Below, in pieces: positions 1 to 5,866 of a stretch of DNA of 5,924 nt. The translations under genes and the position numbers were made by a program. The DNA is from Sphingomonadales bacterium (lineage in GTDB: Bacteria; Pseudomonadota; Alphaproteobacteria; Sphingomonadales; Sphingomonadaceae), in contig JAAFIT010000173.1 in assembly GCA_013298745.1 (NCBI GenBank), forward strand, positions 1 to 5,924, in the 5' to 3' direction. How positions within the stretch are numbered: position 1 is the stretch's first letter; every line of letters begins with the position of its first letter. The notes below the pieces were generated by a model. It searched no databases. It saw only the letters and a program-made list of their open reading frames with translations, and was not told where the DNA came from.

Positions 1-2634
1 GAAGGCCACGCTCGCAACGCCCTTGGCATGGCCGGGCAACTGGAACAATTTTTGCCCATCGACAACCGAATAGACGAGGATCGGCCCCTTGGCCGTGCCG
101 GCGGCGAAGCGCGCGCCGGTATCGGTAAACCGGGCACTGTTGATGCTGCCCTGGTTCGCCCAGATCAGTCCTGATTCCGGCAGCAGCTCGAAGGTTTTTG
201 CATCATAAATGACGATCGAGCCCTGTCCATCGGCGACAAGTATCTTGTCGCCGCGTGGCGAGAATATCGCGACTGTCACCAAATCGATACCGCCTTCGAG
301 CAAATCAGCGAGCACCTTTCCGGTGTCGCTTTCGATTACTCTTGCATAGCCAGGTTGCTGTTCGATCGCGAGAACGACTCTTTTGCCATCGGGTGAAAAT
401 TTGATGCTTCCGATCCGTTCAGGGCCCAGACCCAAAAGGTTTTGATAAGGCAATCTCTTGTAAATCGGCTTCGAATCTGCGGACTCGCCAGCCAATGTCC
501 ATCGCTCGAGAAAGCGCTCGGCAAAGGGATCACCAGTCTTGTCCTCGCTCGCCGAAACGGCGGTTTTGCCGTCCGGTGACAACGCCACCGCCGTGATGGT
601 GCGCCCCGTGATCGCCAGTTCGATCGGCGTCGGCAACCAGCCGTTCTTCACATCGGCATTGCGGCGCCAGACGCGGGCACTGCCGTCACCCCACAGGCTC
701 ATCAACTGGCTGCCATCCTGGGAAATGCTCACGCCCTTGGCCGCACCGCCGCCCCGCACCGTCAATGTCGTCGTGGTCAGTTCGTTCAATTGCGCCGCCT
801 GCAACGCCGCGCGCATCGCCGGCGGTGGCGGGTCGCCGGCCTTGAGGCCGAGCACCATGACCTTTTTGGCGAGGACAAGTTCGCCTTGCTCGATCAGCGA
901 ATCGGACAGCGTGATCAGGCTCGATAATGTCGTCGCTGCCTGTTCGGCACGATTCTTCCGGACGATGTAGAATATCGCCGACATGAGCAGCAGGACAAGC
1001 ACCACCAGCGCGGCAATCGCCGACCAGCGCCAGATTTCACGCCGCCGCGCCCGGGCCTCGCTGGCGGCGATATAGAGCTTTTCCTTGTCGGTCAGCAGTT
1101 GAAAGCCCTTGGCCTCTTCAAGGGCGAACCCCGAAAGCAAGTCCGCATTCTTGTCCGCGGGCTTCCAGCGTTCGGCGCGCAACGCGAACGCCTTGCGATT
1201 GGTCTGTTCGGCAAAGCTATCCTTCACCCATGCGGTCAGCCGGCTCCAGTTGCGGATCAAGGCTTCGTGGCCGACTTCGATATCGGTTGCAGGGGTGATG
1301 TCGCCCGCCGGCGAGGTCCGGATCAGATTGTTGCGCAACAGCAGTTGCAGCACCGGATCGACAGCCACGGGCTTGCCGAGCACATCGAGATCCTGGCGCT
1401 TGATGCGGTTGCTGGTGGCGTCGAGCGTGTCGTTGATCTTGACCAGCCGTGTGAAGATTTCACGGATGATCTTCTGGTTTTCGAGCAACTGATCGTCGAA
1501 CAGCTTGTCGGCACTTTTTGTCAGGATGACACGGGGATTGCCGCCCAGCGCCTCGTAATCGGCGAGCTTCATCGGCCCGTCGGCGCGCATTTCCCACAGC
1601 TTGAGCAGCGTGAAGCTCAGCAATGGCAGCCCGGCCGGTTCGCCCTGCACACTGGTCTGCAACTTGTCGACGAGGCCGGGTTCAAAGCCGACGCCAAGCC
1701 GCGCCGCCGGCTCTTCGATGGCCTTGCGCAGATCGGACGCCTGCATGCTCTGGATGACCGTCGTGCAGTCTTCAACGGCTCCGGCAAACGCCGGATGCGC
1801 CTTGACGCGTTCGATATAGTCGCTGCGCATGGTGATGACGACCATGTGGCGGTGGGCGCCGCTGGTGGCCGCCGCGGACAGCGCATCGATGAAACAATCG
1901 CGGCGCTCGCTCGGCTCCGACAGTGTGAAGACTTCTTCGAACTGATCGATCGACAGCAGCACCGGCGCGCCGAGGCGATCGAGCGCGGCCGGCAGGTCGT
2001 CAGGCGTGGCGATCGGACCGTAAACCGCTTCCAGCGCGGCGAGCGGGTCGGTGCCGGGCAGGATGGGTTGCGGATATTTCCAGCCGCTGCTGGCGGTCAG
2101 GTCGCCATCATCGACACCATCATAGGCACCTTCGGCGAGTTGCGGGATCAGGCCGGCGCGCACCACCGATGATTTGCCCGATCCCGACAGGCCGATCACC
2201 GCCAGCAGGCGATGGGTCAGGATGTCCTTGACGAGTTTGCCGACGATTTCATAACGGCCCGAAAAATTCTTGGCGTCGTCGATCTGGAACGCCGCCAGGC
2301 CCTTGTAGGGCGCCTTGTTGCCGGCGGCGCGCTTGGCGGCTTCGCGGTCGAAAGGGGCCAGCAGCACGGTGTTCGGGCGCTGGCCGGCGTTGATGCGCGC
2401 GCTTTGCCAGAAATTGATGCGTGACTGGACTTCGAGCCGCTCGTCGATGCTCGAAATGCCGGCACCCGCGGCACTCGCGGCGGCCTGAAAGGCCGCGACC
2501 TTGTCGAGAAACTCGCGCGGCGGCTTGTCGGGGAAGGTGCCATATTCGCGGGTCAGGTCGCCATGGCGTTCGCGCAGCTTGACGATCGACAGCACCGCTG
2601 TCGTCGCGGCCGGCGCGTTATCGACATCAACCAT
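1..2634 (-). CDS. nSTAND1-type NTPase with transmembrane helix and WD40 propeller (C-terminus beyond window)
   Basis: Probable sensor/switch of the system. I translated the frame by hand from ATG 2634 to base 1: 878 uninterrupted codons, no stop, so the gene is 3'-partial. Seen: a helical N-terminus (1-108) I do not recognise; the nSTAND1 lead-in PYKGLAAF (109-116) and FSGR (124-127); Walker A GLSGSGKSS (148-156); Walker B VLLSIDQFEEVF (225-236); a sensor-like TMRSDY (268-273); the winged-helix motif GHEALIRNW (455-463); one hydrophobic helix (539-558) with Arg/Trp on its N side and RKNR on its C side; then WD40 blades with SPDG-type turns at about 625-658, 675-714, 733-778, 779-820 and 825-866, a sixth starting at 867. 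In this family, NTP binding drives oligomerisation after the propeller recognises a trigger. The start overlaps the upstream gene by 8 bases and has GGAG 7 bases upstream. The family call is firm; the ligand and the membrane topology are unknown. Confidence 0.93.
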   Translation of the reverse strand, partial: MVDVDNAPAATTAVLSIVKLRERHGDLTREYGTFPDKPPREFLDKVAAFQAAASAAGAGISSIDERLEVQSRINFWQSARINAGQRPNTVLLAPFDREAAKRAAGNKAPYKGLAAFQIDDAKNFSGRYEIVGKLVKDILTHRLLAVIGLSGSGKSSVVRAGLIPQLAEGAYDGVDDGDLTASSGWKYPQPILPGTDPLAALEAVYGPIATPDDLPAALDRLGAPVLLSIDQFEEVFTLSEPSERRDCFIDALSAAATSGAHRHMVVITMRSDYIERVKAHPAFAGAVEDCTTVIQSMQASDLRKAIEEPAARLGVGFEPGLVDKLQTSVQGEPAGLPLLSFTLLKLWEMRADGPMKLADYEALGGNPRVILTKSADKLFDDQLLENQKIIREIFTRLVKINDTLDATSNRIKRQDLDVLGKPVAVDPVLQLLLRNNLIRTSPAGDITPATDIEVGHEALIRNWSRLTAWVKDSFAEQTNRKAFALRAERWKPADKNADLLSGFALEEAKGFQLLTDKEKLYIAASEARARRREIWRWSAIAALVVLVLLLMSAIFYIVRKNRAEQAATTLSSLITLSDSLIEQGELVLAKKVMVLGLKAGDPPPPAMRAALQAAQLNELTTTTLTVRGGGAAKGVSISQDGSQLMSLWGDGSARVWRRNADVKNGWLPTPIELAITGRTITAVALSPDGKTAVSASEDKTGDPFAERFLERWTLAGESADSKPIYKRLPYQNLLGLGPERIGSIKFSPDGKRVVLAIEQQPGYARVIESDTGKVLADLLEGGIDLVTVAIFSPRGDKILVADGQGSIVIYDAKTFELLPESGLIWANQGSINSARFTDTGARFAAGTAKGPILVYSVVDGQKLFQLPGHAKGVASVAF

Positions 2635-3880
2635 CGAACTTCTCCAGGACGTCGCCGAGACCGGAGCCCATCTCGCCAAGCTGTTCCGCAGCCTTCAGCA
2701 AATCGCCGTCAATGGCGAGAAAGTGATTGGAAATCACCGAATTGAGCGCGCCAATCATGTCCTGAATGGTGAAGAAGTCATCGGCGGCAAGCGCCTCGAC
2801 CATGCTCTTGCCGACCATGGTGAGGTCTTCGGGCGGTTCGATGATGGCGTCGATCATGGTGTTGACTCTCGGCCAGCTGTCACGCGCCTCCGTGGCGCTC
2901 CCGACCGTTGTGTAATTGTCGAACGCATCCTTCAGCAACTGCCAGGGGTCGTGGCGATCGACAAGGTCGATCACCTGCTGGACTTGCTGGTCCATCGACC
3001 GGATTTCGGCGCTGGTCTGCTCCGCGGCCTTGGCATCGGCGATGCCGGTGGCGATCGAACCCTGCAAGGCTTCCAGCTTCTCCGGCAGGCTCAAGCCTTC
3101 GATGGTGGCAGCGACATTCTTGATGTTGCTGTTGAGAATGCTGAGATCGCTGCTGGTCAGGATGCCGAGGCTGCTCACCGCCGCCGCCAGGTCGTCGATC
3201 CCCGGCCATGTCTGCAACGCCGCCTGCAAACTGGCCTGCGCCGGCAGCAACCGTTTCGGCAGCCAGGGAATGGCGGACTCCTTCAGCTTCATCTCGGCGA
3301 TCTTGCCGGTGATGAAGGTGGTGCGCTTGGCGAGTTCGGTCGATAGCTTCTGGGCCTCGAGCCGTTGGCTCGGCTGCGGCGGCCCCTTGAGGATCAAGGT
3401 CAGCGGCGCCAGCACCAGACTGCGCAGCAGATCGACATTGTCGTGCAGATATTTCCAGCCGCCGATGCGGACAGCGGTCAGGCAGAGCTGTTGCAGATCG
3501 AGCCGATAGGGCTCGAGCATCGCCCGGGTCACCGGGTTGGCGGCGACCGCTTGCAAGGCCTTGTAGTCGGTCGCCTGAACGGGAGCGAAGGCGGTGACAT
3601 CAAGGCCTCGCTCGGCCACGATTGCCTTCAGTGCCGCATCGGCGGGATCGTGCTGCTGCAATCGCGCGATCAGCAGATGGAGATTGCCGCTGCTTTCAGC
3701 CCAGGTGAAAATGTCGGCAGCGACGGTGTTCAGTCCCTTGGGGTTGCTGATCCCGCTCAGCCAGATGCCCAGATTGCGGCGCACGAAATCCGCCAGCGCG
3801 TTATAGGCGTCCGGCTCATATTTCAGAAACAGCCGGAGGATCGCGTCGGTAACGGGTGCGTAAAGATCAGTTGTTGTCAC
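2627..3880 (-). CDS. Helical EAD-containing putative adaptor protein, 417 aa
   Basis: I do not recognise a named full-length family. Residues 1-95 look like an effector-associated domain (death-fold-like helical bundle): the stretch AES-S-G at 61-65, followed by LLIARLQQHDP (69-79) and a hydrophobic helix, mirrors AES-E-G (60-64) and ALLIGAMQQNP (68-78) of the protease encoded just upstream. Residues about 100-417 are predicted helical by their heptad-like hydrophobic pattern, with no catalytic motif visible. A moderately hydrophobic stretch (151-164) is too short and broken by Pro159 for a confident membrane helix. No signal peptide is seen. The start is GTG 3880, which overlaps the protease stop as GTGA. 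The Shine-Dalgarno before it is weak, so expression probably depends on coupling. Sandwiched between protease and NTPase with overlaps on both sides, it is best read as an adaptor or scaffold linking sensor to protease (inference). It might instead be a regulator. Confidence 0.85.
   Translation of the reverse strand: MTTTDLYAPVTDAILRLFLKYEPDAYNALADFVRRNLGIWLSGISNPKGLNTVAADIFTWAESSGNLHLLIARLQQHDPADAALKAIVAERGLDVTAFAPVQATDYKALQAVAANPVTRAMLEPYRLDLQQLCLTAVRIGGWKYLHDNVDLLRSLVLAPLTLILKGPPQPSQRLEAQKLSTELAKRTTFITGKIAEMKLKESAIPWLPKRLLPAQASLQAALQTWPGIDDLAAAVSSLGILTSSDLSILNSNIKNVAATIEGLSLPEKLEALQGSIATGIADAKAAEQTSAEIRSMDQQVQQVIDLVDRHDPWQLLKDAFDNYTTVGSATEARDSWPRVNTMIDAIIEPPEDLTMVGKSMVEALAADDFFTIQDMIGALNSVISNHFLAIDGDLLKAAEQLGEMGSGLGDVLEKFDG
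2639..2645 (-). promoter_or_regulatory. Ribosome binding site of the nSTAND1 gene
   Basis: On the minus strand GGAGAAG lies just ahead of ATG 2634, with GGAG ending 7 bases from the start. It sits inside the last codons of the 417-residue gene. A proper Shine-Dalgarno plus the 8-base overlap (ATGGTTGA holds both the start and the TGA stop) supports this start and suggests translational coupling. Confidence 0.65.
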
Positions 3881-4863
3881 GCCGCCGTGGCAGGCCAGAA
3901 GCCGCCGGCCTTGGCGTGATCGACGATCGTTGTCAGCGGCACGCCGCTGTTGAACTTGTCGTCGTTCGATCCGGCGCGGTGCAGGGCCACCGGCTGCCAG
4001 GCAGTCGTCAAGACCGGCGATCCGGACGAACCGCCAAGCGTGTTCGTGGTATAGTTCACCCGCGGTGGCACAGACACGGTGCCGACCAATGTGCCGCCGC
4101 CGATCTTCATCGGCTCACCCGCCGGGTGCTGAACGATGAAATAGACATCGCCGTTGGTGAACACGAAGGGCCGGGGCGCGGGCACCGGAGTCCGCCCCGT
4201 CCCCTGTGGCAGGCGGATCAAGGCATAATCGAGTTCGTTGACCGGGCTGAAGCCGATCAGCCAGCTGGCCTTGCCGCCGGTCAGTTCGAACTGTGGCCCG
4301 GTCTGGACAACGCCATCCGCGCCCTCGATGAAATCGAATTGCACCGTCGGCGCTTCGACACGCGGATCGACGAGGATGTCGGCGACATGGCAATTGGTCA
4401 TCACCACATCATCGGCGATCAGGAAGCCGGTACCAACGCCTTTGGCCTTGCCATTGTTGATGATCTGGAAGCGACAGACGGATTTTTCGATCCGTTCGCT
4501 GCCAGCGCGCCACTCGGCGATATCGACCAGCTCGTTGTTGCCCAGCACAATCGCCTGCAATCGTTCGGTCGGGGCACCTTCGCCGGTCAGCATCAGCACC
4601 GGCGCCAGTTCGCGCAGCAGCGGGTTATTGGGGTTCTGCTGCATCGCACCGATCAGCAGCGCCTCGATCCACCCTTCGGACTCGGCTTTGCCGATCAACT
4701 TGTCGATCACTGTCGGCATCGCGTCGGGAGCGGCGTAGGTCGATAACCGCTTGCCCAGTTTCGAACGCATCATGATGTTGAGATCGTCATAGCTGGGAAA
4801 CGCGAACGCCAATGCCTTGACGGTGATATCGTATTTGTCGATGCCCAATGCCGTCAGTGCCAT
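3877..4863 (-). CDS. EAD-serine protease (trypsin/V8-like fold), 328 aa
   Basis: Cytoplasmic executioner protease of the module; no signal peptide. Residues 1-92 form a helical effector-associated domain of EAD1 type (key part AESEG 60-64, then a leucine-rich helix and NPNNPLLREL 77-86). From about 125 on is a chymotrypsin-fold domain with GTGFLI (144-149), catalytic His159 in TNCHV, Asp212 in LDYALI and Ser280 in GGSSGSP (277-283), so the triad is complete. Counting from Ser280, Thr275 (-5) and His295 (+15, in ALHRAG) fall exactly where staphylococcal V8 glutamyl endopeptidase has Thr164 and His184, which bind the acidic P1 side chain. Acidic specificity is therefore plausible, though many bacterial V8-like proteases carry this His. 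The EAD is known to recruit proteases to NTPase-driven conflict complexes. It is the first gene of the leftward operon, with a strong Shine-Dalgarno 6 bases before ATG 4863. The likely substrate is the divergent gasdermin (inference). Confidence 0.94.
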   Translation of the reverse strand: MALTALGIDKYDITVKALAFAFPSYDDLNIMMRSKLGKRLSTYAAPDAMPTVIDKLIGKAESEGWIEALLIGAMQQNPNNPLLRELAPVLMLTGEGAPTERLQAIVLGNNELVDIAEWRAGSERIEKSVCRFQIINNGKAKGVGTGFLIADDVVMTNCHVADILVDPRVEAPTVQFDFIEGADGVVQTGPQFELTGGKASWLIGFSPVNELDYALIRLPQGTGRTPVPAPRPFVFTNGDVYFIVQHPAGEPMKIGGGTLVGTVSVPPRVNYTTNTLGGSSGSPVLTTAWQPVALHRAGSNDDKFNSGVPLTTIVDHAKAGGFWPATAA

Positions 4864-4869
4864 TCTGGT

Positions 4870-4877
4870 CCCCTCCC
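4870..4877 (-). promoter_or_regulatory. Strong ribosome binding site of the EAD-protease gene
   Basis: The minus strand reads GGGAGGGG, ending 6 bases before ATG 4863. It is the best Shine-Dalgarno in the window and fixes the start of the protease, the first gene of the leftward operon. Confidence 0.75.
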
Positions 4878-4888
4878 GTCCGTCAAAA

Positions 4889-4903
4889 CCAGCATCCTGC
4901 TGG
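4889..4903. repeat. 15-bp perfect dyad in the protease 5' leader
   Basis: CCAGCA-TCC-TGCTGG is a perfect 6-base inverted repeat with a 3-base loop, lying 11 bases upstream of the protease Shine-Dalgarno. It could be a small operator or an RNA hairpin in the leader of the leftward transcript. A repeat of this size can arise by chance, so a function is only a suggestion. No T-run follows on either side, so it is not an intrinsic terminator. Confidence 0.35.
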
Positions 4904-4952
4904 CCGCGTTAATCATGTTGCACGAATCCTGCGCATTTCGCAAAGCTGGCCC

Positions 4953-4988
4953 GAAACGATTGTTTGACAACTTCCAGGATGTCGTTTC
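4953..4988. promoter_or_regulatory. Inverted repeat GAAACGA / TCGTTTC flanking a TTGACA box (candidate operator)
   Basis: A perfect 7-base inverted repeat (4953-4959 and 4982-4988) with a 22-base spacer lies in the divergent gap. The spacer contains TTGACA at 4964-4969, a consensus -35 hexamer reading toward the gasdermin. Half-sites about 29 bases apart (nearly three helical turns) around a -35 box would suit a dimeric or looping repressor controlling the divergent genes. No regulator gene is in the window, and the repeat may be coincidental. Confidence 0.35.
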
Positions 4989-4992
4989 AGCG
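4964..4992 (+). promoter_or_regulatory. Possible sigma-70 promoter for the gasdermin gene
   Basis: TTGACA at 4964-4969 is a perfect -35 match. At the expected 16-18 base spacing there is only a poor -10 (around 4985-4992, TTTCAGCG). If used, transcription would begin near position 5000, about 20 bases before the gasdermin start. The weak -10 may mean low basal expression, activator dependence, or that this is not the real promoter. I could not find a convincing promoter for the leftward operon in the same gap. Confidence 0.3.
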
Positions 4993-5021
4993 GCACTGAC
5001 GGCGAAGGACCTGACACCAAC

Positions 5022-5813
5022 ATGCTGAATTGCACCGGCGATCCGCTTGAAAACTATCTCAAGAGCTTTGGCTATTCGGTGGTGCTGCTGCCGCGCGAAG
5101 GGATCCGCCCGCTCCAGGTGGCGACGATGAAGGCCAGCCGGCAATTGCAGATGCTCGGCGACCTCCCCGACCTGTTCGACGGCACACCACCGCCGGCGCC
5201 GGCGATCAAGACCAGCACCGCGTCCAACCTGTCGGGGGCGCAATCGGGCGGCCTCAAGGTCGGGGTCGGGCTCAAACTGCTGTCGGGGGCATTGCAGGCG
5301 ATCGGGGTGCCGCCGCTCAGCGGCTCGATGGGGTTCGACAAGGCCAGCACGATGCGCTTCGAATTCGGCGATGTGACGATTGAATCGGTCTCGTTCCTCG
5401 CCATCAGCAAGTTCATCGGCGCCGCCGGGCGGATCAGCAGCGATGCGACCATCAAGGGGATGATCGCGGCAGAAAGCATCCATGTCGTCACCGATGTGTT
5501 GCGCGCCCGGACCCTGCTGATCACCGCCGAGGACAAGAACGGCCGCGAGGCGGCGATCGATGTGCCGGCGATCAAGGGCCTGTTGGATGGCAAGGCATCG
5601 GTGAAATCGAATTCGGGCACGTCGTCGCAGATCGCGCTGACCAGCGCGACGCCGCTGGCCTTCGGCATCAAGGCGGCGCAACTGTTCCTTGTCGGGCGCA
5701 AGCTCAGCACCCGGCTGGCGGAACCGGATGGCATGACGCTTGAATCCACCGACCTCTTCGAAGATACGCCGGAGCCGATTTATCTCGATCCCGATTCTGT
5801 CGTCGCAGGCTAA
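5022..5813 (+). CDS. bGSDM: Bacterial gasdermin (bGSDM), pore-forming cell-death effector, 263 aa
   Basis: Recognised by overall resemblance to bacterial gasdermins: a short protein (263 residues, family usually about 250-290) with a near-terminal cysteine (MLNC, Cys4), a conserved-looking opening (DPLENYLKSFGY 8-19, LPREGIRPL 23-31), then alternating beta-rich segments and glycine-rich turns (SGGLKVGVGLKLLSG 75-89). In studied bGSDMs the cysteine is palmitoylated, and a short C-terminal peptide holds the protein inactive until a neighbouring protease removes it; the freed part assembles large inner-membrane pores. Here residues 232-263 form a tail with nine Asp/Glu and no Lys/Arg, a good candidate for that peptide. 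AAGGA (5005-5009) precedes ATG by 12 bases; an in-frame stop at 4965-4967 and no alternative start codon in between support this start. It is divergent from an EAD-protease and precedes a TIR gene. The call rests on remembered family features, not on a search. Confidence 0.83.
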   Translation: MLNCTGDPLENYLKSFGYSVVLLPREGIRPLQVATMKASRQLQMLGDLPDLFDGTPPPAPAIKTSTASNLSGAQSGGLKVGVGLKLLSGALQAIGVPPLSGSMGFDKASTMRFEFGDVTIESVSFLAISKFIGAAGRISSDATIKGMIAAESIHVVTDVLRARTLLITAEDKNGREAAIDVPAIKGLLDGKASVKSNSGTSSQIALTSATPLAFGIKAAQLFLVGRKLSTRLAEPDGMTLESTDLFEDTPEPIYLDPDSVVAG

Positions 5814-5850
5814 TCGACGCCGGGCAGCAATTCTCCTATGGAGGCGGCGC

Positions 5851-5856
5851 AAGGGG
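5851..5856 (+). promoter_or_regulatory. Ribosome binding site that decides the TIR-gene start
   Basis: AAGGGG lies 10 bases before GTG 5867. GTG 5867 is the only start codon in the TIR frame after the gasdermin stop, so this site selects a GTG start over the nearby ATG at 5838, which is in another frame. Confidence 0.5.
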
Positions 5857-5866
5857 TCAGCCGCGC

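Noticed and set aside
1099..2172. 357-residue open frame on the plus strand
   Set aside because: It lies antisense to the NTPase core, whose frame carries Walker A, Walker B and HEALIRNW. The antisense product is Arg/Gln/His-rich and low in recognisable structure, as expected of a GC-rich shadow frame.
2501..3346. 281-residue open frame on the plus strand
   Set aside because: It is antisense to the adaptor and the NTPase start, with no recognisable domain and composition typical of a reverse-frame shadow.
3418..3460. Transmembrane helix in the 417-residue protein (hydrophobic stretch 151-164)
   Set aside because: It is too short, contains Arg153 and Pro159, and is more consistent with a buried amphipathic helix.
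3856..4746. 296-residue open frame on the plus strand
   Set aside because: It is antisense to the protease with its complete catalytic triad; His/Arg/Asp-rich shadow.
5833..5843. CTCC-TAT-GGAG as a terminator between gasdermin and TIR genes
   Set aside because: The stem is only four base pairs and no T-run follows, so it does not support transcription termination.
4854..5852. 332-residue open frame on the minus strand covering the gasdermin and the intergenic gap
   Set aside because: It is Arg-rich, runs through the divergent promoter region and past the protease start, and is antisense to the gasdermin, which has the better start, ribosome site and family resemblance.
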